From Sphingomonas sp. PR090111-T3T-6A (lineage in GTDB: Bacteria; Pseudomonadota; Alphaproteobacteria; Sphingomonadales; Sphingomonadaceae): a DNA stretch of 46,691 nt. The DNA lies in the NCBI RefSeq assembly GCF_000383095.1, contig NZ_AORL01000024.1, positions 1 to 46,691 of the forward strand, given 5' to 3'. Below, piece after piece: positions 1 through 9,255 of the stretch (position 1 is its first letter; every line of letters begins with the position of its first letter). The notes under the pieces are model-generated. The model searched no databases. It saw only the letters and a list, made by a program, of their open reading frames with translations, and was not told the DNA's origin. The position numbers and the translations under genes are program-made.

Positions 1-1
1 C

Positions 2-352
2 TCGCCGGACCCGCAGCCGGTGTTCCGCTCGATCGGCCCCGGCGGCTTCCAGCGCCAGCAGCCGGGCGAGCAGCAGTCCCCGATCCCGCCGGCCCCGCCG
101 CGCCGCCTCGTGCCGGCCAAGCCGTCTGCCGAGATCGCGGACAAGACCTCGCTGCTCGATCTCAACGACCGCATCTGCAAGTGGCCGCTGGGCCATCCGG
201 GCGAGCCGGACTTCCACTTCTGCGGCGAGCCGGTGAACCCCGGCTTCCCGTACTGCGTCGCGCATTGCGGCCTCGCCTATCAGGCGCAGATGCCGCGCCG
301 CGACCGTCGCCCGCCGCCGCCGCTGCCCTATGGCGGCCCGCGCGTGCGCTGA
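2..352 (+). CDS. gcrA: GcrA cell-cycle regulator, C-terminal part (5' end outside window)
   Basis: The reading frame is already open at base 2, so the start lies upstream of the window. GcrA is an alphaproteobacterial transcription factor that binds methylated GANTC sites with sigma-70 polymerase and drives cell-cycle genes. The visible part has a Pro/Gln-rich linker, then the family's conserved C-terminal block: LNDRICKWPLG, a DFHFCG segment, and a PYCVAHCGLAYQ segment whose cysteines and histidines resemble a small metal-binding or folding core. It ends in a basic, proline-rich tail. The N-terminal helix-turn-helix is not in the window. A strong hairpin terminator follows at once. Family call is firm from the C-terminal block; activity cannot be judged from the fragment. 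Confidence 0.85.
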   Translation, partial: SPDPQPVFRSIGPGGFQRQQPGEQQSPIPPAPPRRLVPAKPSAEIADKTSLLDLNDRICKWPLGHPGEPDFHFCGEPVNPGFPYCVAHCGLAYQAQMPRRDRRPPPPLPYGGPRVR

Positions 353-377
353 GTCGCGATCTCGCGAAGATCATCGG

Positions 378-412
378 AAAGGCCGTCCGCAGCGATGCGG
401 GCGGCCTTTTTC
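378..412 (+). terminator. Rho-independent terminator after gcrA
   Basis: A 12-base stem (AAGGCCGTCCGC pairing with GCGGGCGGCCTT, one G-T pair) with a 6-base loop AGCGAT is followed by a T run at 407-411. It lies 26 bases after the gcrA stop and ends that transcript before parE. Confidence 0.85.
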
Positions 413-491
413 CTTGAGCGCCGCCCGCCGCGCGACGAAACGGGAACATCGCTTTGCTTTGGCCGCCGCGACCCGCTAGGTTCCCCCGACG

Positions 492-2471
<1,980 letters not shown>

Positions 2472-2560
2472 AGGGGATGGTGGGGCGCATGATCACGCTC
2501 GCTGAACCCGTCCGCCGCTCCCGATCGTCACGCCGGCCCCGATCGGCGCCCGAACCCAAC

Positions 2561-2672
2561 CGTCACCCCGGACTTGATCCGGGGTCCAGCTTTCTCAACT
2601 CGCCGTTGGGATTGGCCCGTTTCATAGCACGAGAAGAGAAGAAGCTGACCCCGGATCAAGTCCGGGGTGACG
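2561..2672. repeat. Palindromic intergenic repeat (REP/BIME-like) with long inverted arms
   Basis: The gap 2472-2773 holds no convincing gene. Its main content is an inverted repeat: left arm 2561-2592 and right arm 2642-2672 are reverse complements except for one missing G. Each arm is itself palindromic around the core CCCCGGACTTGATCCGGGG. Sequences with this core are scattered between genes in many sphingomonad chromosomes. Translating it in one frame gives HPGLDPGS-type peptides, a known false-gene signature. It could fold in RNA as a long hairpin and may end the parE transcript. Confidence 0.85.
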
Positions 2673-2773
2673 AAGTGTCTGCTACTGGTGGAAAGCGCCC
2701 GGGCAGCTTTCAGGGAGCCCATCGCGGATAGCTGTCGTTGCGGCAGCAAACCCCGCCGCGCTATTGTCCCGCT

Positions 2774-2986
2774 ATGGACCTTTTGCCAAACCGCCGCGAA
2801 CGCCACTTCCGAGCCGCTCTTGTTGTCTCCGGGGCCGGGTTCATGCTCGGCGTCATCCTGCTGGCGGGCGCTCGCGAAGGCGGCGGGGCTGGCTTACTCT
2901 ATGGGATTGCTGGCGGAACGATCTGCGCCGCCAGCGCTATCGGCCTTCACCTTTGGTGGCGAAAGGCCAGCAGACTCCCCGACTGA
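2774..2986 (+). CDS. Small two-span membrane protein, unknown function
   Basis: A 70-residue frame opening with ATG at 2774. It begins with a basic stretch (NRRERHFR), then two hydrophobic segments (about residues 14-32 and 38-58) separated by a short charged loop, and a basic C-terminus. This fits a small inner-membrane protein with both ends in the cytoplasm. I do not recognise a family. No strong Shine-Dalgarno is visible. A longer frame through a TTG at 2738 exists but adds an unlikely N-terminus. It stands alone between the palindromic repeat and opposite-strand genes. Real-gene status is likely but not proven. Confidence 0.45.
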   Translation: MDLLPNRRERHFRAALVVSGAGFMLGVILLAGAREGGGAGLLYGIAGGTICAASAIGLHLWWRKASRLPD

Positions 2987-3075
2987 ACGACCAAACACGC
3001 GGATGTCTGGTTATGAGGGCCGTTGATCGGCCGCTTGATGACCGCAACTGGGGCGGTAGTCGCCATTGGCTGCGT

Positions 3076-3186
3076 TCAGTTCAAAACGCCGATTTGGACG
3101 AGCAAGAGTAGCGTGAACGCGATGGCGATCACGATTGCGGCCGTGATGCGGACAAACGGGCTGCGGGCACTTGTCCAGTCTCTCAT
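3076..3186 (-). CDS. Possible 36-residue single-span membrane peptide
   Basis: Starting at the ATG complementary to 3184-3186, the frame encodes a short basic head (MRDWTSARSPFVR) and one strongly hydrophobic segment (ITAAIVIAIAFTLLLLV), then a stop. The shape suits a small inner-membrane peptide. No good Shine-Dalgarno is seen, and the frame can be extended upstream through less protein-like sequence. It lies 91 bases downstream of another small minus-strand gene and could share its transcript. I offer it as a candidate only. Confidence 0.3.
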   Translation of the reverse strand: MRDWTSARSPFVRITAAIVIAIAFTLLLLVQIGVLN

Positions 3187-3277
3187 GGGGTAAGCGTATG
3201 CCCGTACATGAGTGTCGGCAATCGGGATCGACGCGAATGGGCTGGAATGGCCGGCTATGGGGCGAGAGCCGCCGGGC

Positions 3278-3532
3278 CTATTTGACTGCTTCGTTCCCCT
3301 CAAAGCCCATATATCCCGCGTGGCGCTTCTTGAGCTTCGCCAAGACGCAATCGATCTGATCGTATCGTGCTTTCGGCTCGGGCTGAATGTGAATGAAACC
3401 ACCAACGTCGCGCAGCCACGTCCGTGGCGTCGAGCAGCCATCCGATACCGCATCAAGCTGATGCTGGTTCAGCCGCAAGGGCTTGTACGGAGGGGACGTG
3501 GTCGCGAGCAGCGCCACTGCGAGCATGATCAT
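3278..3532 (-). CDS. Small secreted protein, unknown function
   Basis: An 84-residue frame with ATG complementary to 3530-3532 (a second in-frame ATG is two codons on). An AGGTGAG Shine-Dalgarno lies about 8 bases before the first ATG, which supports this strand and start. The first residues (MIMLAVALLATTS) are hydrophobic and could be a short export signal. The rest is soluble, with two cysteines (DGCSTP and IDCVLAKLKK) that could form a disulfide and a C-terminal GYMGFEGNEAVK segment. I recognise no family with confidence. It may be cotranscribed with the small membrane peptide downstream. Confidence 0.5.
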   Translation of the reverse strand: MIMLAVALLATTSPPYKPLRLNQHQLDAVSDGCSTPRTWLRDVGGFIHIQPEPKARYDQIDCVLAKLKKRHAGYMGFEGNEAVK

Positions 3533-3671
3533 CCGACGACCTCACCTGCTTCCGTTGGGTCCGCTGTTAGGATGCTCTGCATCCGCAGGGAATGGCAACA
3601 ACTGGGGCGAAATCCGCCCCGCTCCCCCCAACCCGGTTCCCATGTAGGAAACCGGATGGCATGAGGCTCCC

Positions 3672-3761
3672 ATGAGCATCGCCGCCGCCCTCCCCCATCC
3701 CGCAAGCGCCGCGCGCGTTTTCGCCGTCACTCGTGCCAACTTCGTGCAGGCCGCGCGATGA
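3672..3761 (+). CDS. Possible 29-residue leader peptide coupled to dapB
   Basis: An ATG at 3672 with a GAGG ribosome site 5 bases upstream opens a 29-codon frame (MSIAAALPHPASAARVF...). Its TGA overlaps the dapB ATG by the four bases ATGA at 3758-3761. This is the usual geometry of translational coupling. The peptide has no lysine codons, so it is not a classical lysine-attenuation leader. It may be chance in GC-rich DNA, or a cis-acting leader that loads ribosomes onto dapB. Confidence 0.35.
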   Translation: MSIAAALPHPASAARVFAVTRANFVQAAR

Positions 3762-4516
3762 GCGGGATCGGCATTCTCGGCGTCAGCGGGCGCATGGGCC
3801 GCGCCATCGCCAATATCGCGGCGGCGCAGGACGTCGCGATCGCCGGCGGCATCGATCGCAATGGTGAAGTCCATGGCGATCACACCACCGCCGCCGGGCT
3901 GGCCGATGCGGCCGATGTGCTGATCGACTTCACCTCCCCCGAGGCTCTCGCCGGGCATCTCGATGCGGCGGTGGCGGCGGGCACGCCGATCGTGATCGGC
4001 ACCACCGGCCTCTCGCCCGAGCATCATGCGCTGATCGACGCGGCCGCGCAGAAGATCGCGCTCGTCCAGACCTACAACACCTCGCTCGGCGTCAACATGC
4101 TGCGCGGGCTGGTCGAGGAGGCGGCGCGGCGGCTCGGTCCCGACTGGGACATCGACATCGTCGAGATGCACCACCGCCACAAGCTCGACACCCCCTCGGG
4201 CACCGCGCTGCTGCTCGGCGCATCGGCGAACATAGGCCGGGGCGCCGCGGACGGCCGCGCGCTCAACCGCTTCGACCGGATGCAGGAAGGCCCGCATGAG
4301 CGCGAGGAAGGCGGCATCTACTACGCGTCCCTCCGCGGCGGCTCCGTCGCGGGCGATCATCAGGTGATCTTCGCCACCGACGGCGAGCGCATCGAACTCG
4401 GCCACCGCGCCGAGAGCCGTGCCATCTTCGCCAAGGGCGCGGTGAAGGCGGCGTTGTGGCTCACGCAGGGCCGCGCGCCCGGCCGCTACACCATGGCCGA
4501 CGTGCTGGGGCTCTAA
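3758..4516 (+). CDS. dapB: 4-hydroxy-tetrahydrodipicolinate reductase
   Basis: NAD(P)H-dependent reduction of 4-hydroxy-tetrahydrodipicolinate in the DAP/lysine pathway (cytosol). The 252 residues show the Rossmann entry GILGVSGRMGR (residues 5-15), the FTSPEA segment, the GTTGLS cofactor loop (81-86) and the catalytic signature EMHHRHKLDTPSGTA (136-150). In that signature His138 and Lys142 match the catalytic acid and base of the family. The C-terminal GGSVAGDHQVIFA and GHRA elements are present. The ATG overlaps the stop of a 29-codon upstream frame. Stop and next start (nth) are 2 bases apart, so dapB-nth is one transcription unit. Confidence 0.95.
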   Translation: MSGIGILGVSGRMGRAIANIAAAQDVAIAGGIDRNGEVHGDHTTAAGLADAADVLIDFTSPEALAGHLDAAVAAGTPIVIGTTGLSPEHHALIDAAAQKIALVQTYNTSLGVNMLRGLVEEAARRLGPDWDIDIVEMHHRHKLDTPSGTALLLGASANIGRGAADGRALNRFDRMQEGPHEREEGGIYYASLRGGSVAGDHQVIFATDGERIELGHRAESRAIFAKGAVKAALWLTQGRAPGRYTMADVLGL

Positions 4517-4518
4517 GC

Positions 4519-5211
4519 TTGAAGAAGGCCGACATCTTCGAGTTCTACCGGCGGCTGGCGGAGACCGATCCCGCGCCGGAGACCGAGCTTCAGTGGACCA
4601 ACCCCTACACGCTGCTGGTCGCCGTCGCGCTCTCCGCGCAGGCGACCGACGTCGGCGTGAACAAGGCGACCCGCCTGCTCTTCCAGGAGGTGAGCACGCC
4701 CGCCGAGATGCTCGCGCTGGGCGAGGCCGGCCTCAAGGAGCACATCAAGACGATCGGCCTGTTCAACACCAAGGCCAGGAATGTGATCGCCGCCGCCCGG
4801 ATTCTCGTCGACAGGCATGGCGGCGAGGTGCCCGAGGACCGCGCGGCGCTGGAGGAGCTTCCCGGCGTCGGGCGCAAGACGGCGAACGTCGTCCTCAACG
4901 TCGCCTTCGGCCATGCGACCATCGCGGTCGACACGCACATCTTCCGCGTCGCCAACCGCACCGGGCTCGCCAAGGGCAAGGATGTCCGCGCCGTCGAGGA
5001 CAAGCTCGAGAAGGTGACGCCCGAACCCTTCCGGTTGCACGCGCACCACTGGCTGATCCTTCATGGCCGGTACATCTGCAAGGCGCGAAAACCGGAATGC
5101 TGGCGATGCCCCGTGATCGACCTCTGCGCGTTCCGTCCGAAGACGCCCGCGCCGGCGGCGAAGGGCATTGAACCGGACGCCGTTCCGCAGGCTCTAACGG
5201 GCGACGCCTGA
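4519..5211 (+). CDS. nth: Endonuclease III (DNA glycosylase/AP lyase)
   Basis: Base-excision repair enzyme that removes oxidised pyrimidines and nicks abasic sites. From the TTG at 4519 it has 230 residues, near the usual 210-230. Visible are the helix-hairpin-helix LPGVGRKTANVVLN with its catalytic Lys, the catalytic-Asp segment VDTHIFRVANR, and the [4Fe-4S] ligands in a C-X6-C-X2-C-X5-C pattern (CKARKPECWRCPVIDLC). A Pro/Ala-rich tail follows. The TTG was chosen because it lies 2 bases after the dapB stop with GGGG upstream; longer frames run back into dapB. Its linkage with dapB is a housekeeping operon and says nothing about its role. Confidence 0.93.
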   Translation: MKKADIFEFYRRLAETDPAPETELQWTNPYTLLVAVALSAQATDVGVNKATRLLFQEVSTPAEMLALGEAGLKEHIKTIGLFNTKARNVIAAARILVDRHGGEVPEDRAALEELPGVGRKTANVVLNVAFGHATIAVDTHIFRVANRTGLAKGKDVRAVEDKLEKVTPEPFRLHAHHWLILHGRYICKARKPECWRCPVIDLCAFRPKTPAPAAKGIEPDAVPQALTGDA

Positions 5212-5227
5212 ACTGGAGGAGGATGCC

Positions 5228-5608
5228 ATGTTCCGTCCTGTCGTCTTCGCCTTCGTCATCGCCACGCTCGCCGGTCCATCCCTCGCGCGGCCACTGAAGC
5301 CCGAGCAGGAGGCCAGGATCCAGCCCGCCGGCAAGCCGGAGCACTGCATCTCGGTATCGAACATCCGCGAAACCCGCGTGCGCGACGACAGCACGATCGA
5401 TTTCTACATGCTGGGCGGCAAGGTCTATCGCAACAAGCTGCCGCAGAGCTGCCCGCAGCTCGGCTTCGAGGAGCGCTTCGGCTACAGGGTCACCAACAAC
5501 CAGCTTTGCTCGGTGGACATCATCCATGTGATCCAGTCCCCGCCCTCGATTCCGGGCGCCGCGTGCGGGCTGGGGGACTTCCAGCCCATCACCGGCGCGC
5601 CGCGCTGA
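5228..5608 (+). CDS. Small secreted protein (possibly DUF6491-like)
   Basis: A 126-residue frame with GGAGGAGG 5 bases before its ATG. A signal peptide ([20 protein letters not shown]) is followed by a mature part with five cysteines. [22 protein letters not shown], read in two parts ([10 protein letters not shown] and DDSTIDFYM), then [10 protein letters not shown] and LCSVDIIHV recall the small periplasmic proteins grouped as DUF6491, but I hold that name loosely. The cysteines suggest disulfides in the periplasm. It lies 16 bases after nth and could be read through from dapB-nth. No function can be assigned. Confidence 0.75.
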   Translation: MFRPVVFAFVIATLAGPSLARPLKPEQEARIQPAGKPEHCISVSNIRETRVRDDSTIDFYMLGGKVYRNKLPQSCPQLGFEERFGYRVTNNQLCSVDIIHVIQSPPSIPGAACGLGDFQPITGAPR

Positions 5609-5666
5609 CAAGAAGCGCAACGAAGGGCTGGCGGGGGGCGAAAGGCTCTGCTAGGTGCCCCCTCAG

Positions 5667-5743
<77 letters not shown>

Positions 5744-6001
5744 TTCGTTGCATAAATTCGACAGTTTGAACGGCCGTCGCCAGCCAGGCGATCAGGTTGT
5801 TTCATGCCGCGAAGACACGGCCTCCCATTTCAATGGCAGCCCGGCGCCAAATTCGAGCCCGTCTTGAGCCTGTTCCGAAGGATTCGACGAACAAGAGGGC
5901 GGGCTAAGGAAGCCGCCTCGTCCCATCGCCTCGATGAGAGCAGAGCATTGCCCTTATGAGCAGCAGTGTCTCAAAGATATCGTGGCCGCCCTCCACCTCT
6001 C

Positions 6002-7165
6002 TCAGGCAACGGGGATCTCGTCAGCCGCAACGGAGACGATATCGGGCGCTCTCGGAGCGGTGCCAGGATGACATAGTTTCGGGCAACCGTCGCAGAAGGT
6101 CTCGCCGTCGCGCCTGTCAGCAGGATGGGAGACCCGGCGACGTAGTGCCCGATAGCCGGAGCCGTTCCAGATTTCCGCCAGCGGGGTCTCGAAGACATTG
6201 CCGAGCGCGCGCGTGGCTTCCCCGGGGGCATATTGCTGGCCGACGCGCCACAGGCAGCAAGGGATGACCTCGCCGTCGAACTTTATCACCGCGCTGCTGT
6301 ACGGCCAGTGGCAGCGGGGCAATGGCCGGCTGGGCAACGGCTCTCCCTCGGGCCCCGCAGGAACATCGTCGACGACATTGTAGAGATCGCCCGACGAATC
6401 GTAGCGCAGGCCGGTGGAGCATTTCCAATGATCCACCCCCATTGCCATCACGATCCGGCGAACCGCCTCCTTCTCGCCGGGCGGATGGTGCGGAAACTCG
6501 AGATGCTGAACCTCGACATATGGCAATGACAGGCCCCGCTCGCGCTTATAGTCGACAAGCATCTTCAGATTGTTCAGCACAAGGTCGAGCCGTCCGCGGA
6601 CCCGCGTAACGCCGTAGGTTTCCTGGCTGGCGCCATCGACGGCAACGGTGATGTGGCTGAGCCCCGCATCGACGAGCCGCCTGATCCGCTCGGCCTGAAA
6701 CGGGTAGCTGAAATGGGTCGTGATATGGACCGCGAGCTTGGCGGCGCGCGCGATCCGGATCATCTTATCGAGATCGGGATGGATCAGCGGATCGCCATAA
6801 TAGAAAAGGCTCACCGCCAGCACGCGCCCTTTCAACTGCTCGACGATCGCCGCGAACTGGTCGACCGACATGCGGCTGTTTTTTCCAAAAACCTGGGCGT
6901 CCAATAGCGATCGCCCTCTCCCCGCAGGATCGGCATGAAGGCAATGCGGGCAGGCAAGTTGGCATTGGGGCGAGATGTCGATCTTCACCAGCGAGGGTAA
7001 TGACCCCGCTCTCTCCGAACGGAGAGCAAATGCCAATAAGTTACGCAGTCCAGACACTACGCTGCGACCTTCAGGCCTGTGCTGAAGCCAATGAAGTCGG
7101 CGAAGAATACCCCTGACTTCCGATATGCGCACCTTGCCACCCCCCGCGGCATTTACGGTGCGCAT
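6002..7165 (-). CDS. Radical SAM protein with SPASM-type C-terminus
   Basis: The radical SAM core has CQLACPHC (Cys74, Cys78, Cys81 counting from the upstream TTG at 7183), the C-X3-C-X2-C iron-sulfur signature that splits S-adenosylmethionine, followed by a TIM-barrel-like region. The C-terminus holds further cysteine clusters (RCHWPYSS, VIPCCLWRV, FCDGCPKLC) expected for auxiliary SPASM clusters, as in peptide-modifying and sugar-modifying members. ATG at 7165 is preferred over TTG 7183, but neither has a clear Shine-Dalgarno. No precursor peptide, sugar or cofactor gene sits beside it, so the substrate is unknown. The DNA here seems less GC-rich than its neighbours, which hints at acquisition next to the tRNA. 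Confidence 0.85.
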   Translation of the reverse strand: MRTVNAAGGGKVRISEVRGILRRLHWLQHRPEGRSVVSGLRNLLAFALRSERAGSLPSLVKIDISPQCQLACPHCLHADPAGRGRSLLDAQVFGKNSRMSVDQFAAIVEQLKGRVLAVSLFYYGDPLIHPDLDKMIRIARAAKLAVHITTHFSYPFQAERIRRLVDAGLSHITVAVDGASQETYGVTRVRGRLDLVLNNLKMLVDYKRERGLSLPYVEVQHLEFPHHPPGEKEAVRRIVMAMGVDHWKCSTGLRYDSSGDLYNVVDDVPAGPEGEPLPSRPLPRCHWPYSSAVIKFDGEVIPCCLWRVGQQYAPGEATRALGNVFETPLAEIWNGSGYRALRRRVSHPADRRDGETFCDGCPKLCHPGTAPRAPDIVSVAADEIPVA

Positions 7166-7356
7166 ACTACGGGAATACCGCAACGCATTCGCTAAGCGAT
7201 GGTATTACGTCTTCCGAGCGGAGATGAATGACCGCTCATCGCTCAGGATGGTGCTGGCTTCGCATCTCGCCTGCATGCCTACTTCCGGACCAATATGAAG
7301 GGCCTGGAATGAGGCGCATTGCAGACAGGCGAGAGCGATCAAGAACCGTGCATGGC

Positions 7357-8271
7357 TCAATTCCGACGTTGATCGAGCCAGTCTTTGATCGTGCGATCGA
7401 CCAGGGCCTCGGCGTCATGCTGCACCCAATGACCGGCCGTGGGGACCATGAGGATCGTCGTGTCTTCGGTGACATGCTCCCATGTGCCACTATGTCCCGC
7501 GGCGAGAAGCGCCTGGTCCTTCATGCCGTGAATCACGAGGACCGGGCATTTTACGACATCATGCTCGTCAATGCGCGCAACAGGTGTCTCTTCATCGAAG
7601 GACTTTGGGTAATTGGCCCGGTAATAGTTCATCATCGCCGTGAAATCCGAACGCTCGAACGCGTCGATATAGCCTTTTCTTTCAGTGGGATTCTTAACCC
7701 AGGCCGCCAACTTCTCGGCGGTGAGGTGCGTCTCGGACCCCGGCTCCTGGAAATTCCGGGCGTACTGGCTGCTGGCCTGCTGCGCCTTGTTATTTGCGAG
7801 TTCACGGGCAAGCCCGCTCGGATGCGGAACAGAAAGGATGACGAGGCGATTGACCAGTTCGGGATGTTGGATCGCGACTTGCCATGCAATTGCAGCACCC
7901 CAATCATGTCCAACGAGGATCGCAGTAGAACGTCCTTCCGCTGCAATCACCGCAGCGACATCGGCAACAAGATTCGACATCGCATATGCTGCAACGCCTT
8001 TCGGCTTGTCCGACAGGTTGTAACCGCGATCGTCGATCGCGACCGTGCGGTATCCGTCGGCGCCCAGATCTCGAATAAGCGGCTTCCATGTCGCCCAATA
8101 GTCAGGGAAGCCGTGAATCATCACGACCAACGGCCCTTTTCCAGAAGCGACATAGTGGATTCGAACGCCATTGTTGTCCGCGTATTTATCCGCGAGGGCC
8201 GATGACGAGGAAGCGTGAGCGGCCGTTGTTATTGCCAGGCTCAGCATCAAGAACGCCATTCGGATCAGCAT
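7357..8271 (-). CDS. Secreted alpha/beta hydrolase, epoxide-hydrolase-like
   Basis: 304 residues with a signal peptide (about residues 1-20). The oxyanion motif HGFPDYW (53-59) and nucleophile elbow VGHDWGAA, with Asp123 as nucleophile, place it in the epoxide hydrolase / haloalkane dehalogenase branch of the fold. The cap contains NYYRANYP, like the tyrosine-bearing cap motif of epoxide hydrolases. HGMKDQ and GHWVQHD supply the acid and catalytic His. A GGGAG site lies 7 bases before the ATG. It starts 12 bases after the stop of the LytTR regulator gene on the same strand, so the two should be cotranscribed. Substrate unknown; the export signal implies a periplasmic or external substrate. 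Confidence 0.85.
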   Translation of the reverse strand: MLIRMAFLMLSLAITTAAHASSSSALADKYADNNGVRIHYVASGKGPLVVMIHGFPDYWATWKPLIRDLGADGYRTVAIDDRGYNLSDKPKGVAAYAMSNLVADVAAVIAAEGRSTAILVGHDWGAAIAWQVAIQHPELVNRLVILSVPHPSGLARELANNKAQQASSQYARNFQEPGSETHLTAEKLAAWVKNPTERKGYIDAFERSDFTAMMNYYRANYPKSFDEETPVARIDEHDVVKCPVLVIHGMKDQALLAAGHSGTWEHVTEDTTILMVPTAGHWVQHDAEALVDRTIKDWLDQRRN

Positions 8272-8283
8272 TACATTCTCCCG

Positions 8284-9213
8284 TCATTCGCCCCGTGGGG
8301 TGGGCGCCTTGAGCCGAGCCAGCGCTTCCGGAAAGCGGCGCGATAGCGGCACGGTCAGGGCGTCGACCTCCACGGCGTAATCGCCTGAGCCCTCGGGCTT
8401 GAGCCCCGTCACCTGTGTCGCGTTGACCAGCCACGACCGATGGGTACGCACAAAACCGCGCGGGCCAAGCTCTTCTTCCAGGGCCGAGAGCGGCGAGCGC
8501 ATCATCAACCTGCGTCCGTCGCGCAGGACGAACTCCACATAATTGCCGGCCGATCCGATGGCCAACACCTCTTCCAGTCGGACTCGGTTCAGTCGGGCAC
8601 CGTCGCGAATATCGAAGGTGGGCGTTGGTCCGGGTGCGGCGACAGTCCGCTGCTGGCGCAGCAGGTGCGCGATGAAGGCGAACCCCAGGACGAACAGCCC
8701 GTAGCCGATCACATCCTTGCGCAGCTCATAAGCGAAATTCAGCCAGAAGCCGTCGACACCATAATGCTCGCCGGCGAGCGCGTAGGCGAGTTTGCGCAAG
8801 ACGATGAAGCCCGACACATGCCCCAGCGCGAAGAGGATGGCGCCGGGGATGTGGATCGCCAGTTTCCATCGCGGCCGGATGATGGGTGGCGCCAGCCGGT
8901 AGCCCATCCACGGAACCCACAGGAACGCCATCACGGTGAGCCAGCTCGATGCCTCCCACACGATCGGCCCGAACAGGCTCGCGCCGGCACGGGATTCGCT
9001 GATCACATTCATCGCGTTGATCGCCGCGACGAGCGCCGCGAACACGGTGAAGCTATAGAGAAAGGTCTGGCGCAGCGTTCCGCTGGTCCCGGCTGCATCG
9101 CCGCCCGTCCCAAGCCAGCGCCGGAAATCACCAATCCGGTGCGCTCCAGCCCAAGCCTCTTTCGCCCCGGCGGACACCGGCACAGTTCGCGGTTCGGAAG
9201 GGACGCTGGACAT
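8284..9213 (-). CDS. Membrane-anchored LytTR DNA-binding regulator
   Basis: The N-terminal half has about four hydrophobic segments (for example FTVFAALVAAINAM and LTVMAFLWVPWMGY). The C-terminal ~100 residues form a LytTR DNA-binding domain: RLEEVLAIGSAGNYVEFVL, then GFVRTHRSWLVNATQV. Such one-component membrane regulators sense an unknown signal through their membrane part. I chose the ATG at 9213 because the alternative at 9243 leaves only 12 bases before the divergent flavoenzyme gene; the difference is ten residues. It is followed by the secreted hydrolase on the same strand and faces the flavoenzyme gene, so these two are its likeliest targets. Confidence 0.85.
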   Translation of the reverse strand: MSSVPSEPRTVPVSAGAKEAWAGAHRIGDFRRWLGTGGDAAGTSGTLRQTFLYSFTVFAALVAAINAMNVISESRAGASLFGPIVWEASSWLTVMAFLWVPWMGYRLAPPIIRPRWKLAIHIPGAILFALGHVSGFIVLRKLAYALAGEHYGVDGFWLNFAYELRKDVIGYGLFVLGFAFIAHLLRQQRTVAAPGPTPTFDIRDGARLNRVRLEEVLAIGSAGNYVEFVLRDGRRLMMRSPLSALEEELGPRGFVRTHRSWLVNATQVTGLKPEGSGDYAVEVDALTVPLSRRFPEALARLKAPTPRGE

Positions 9214-9255
9214 AACCGCTCTATAGGCGGCCCGGCCCCGCATTGGGAGAGAGCC

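Noticed and set aside
2477-2731. An 84-codon frame with NRHPGLDPGSSF and LTPDQVRGDE
   Set aside because: It is the translation of the palindromic repeat arms; no ribosome site and no protein-like character outside the repeat.
8440-9255. N-terminal extension of the BBE-type flavoenzyme back to 8440
   Set aside because: It would overlap the LytTR gene almost entirely; the ATG at 9256 has a good ribosome site and opens a signal sequence.
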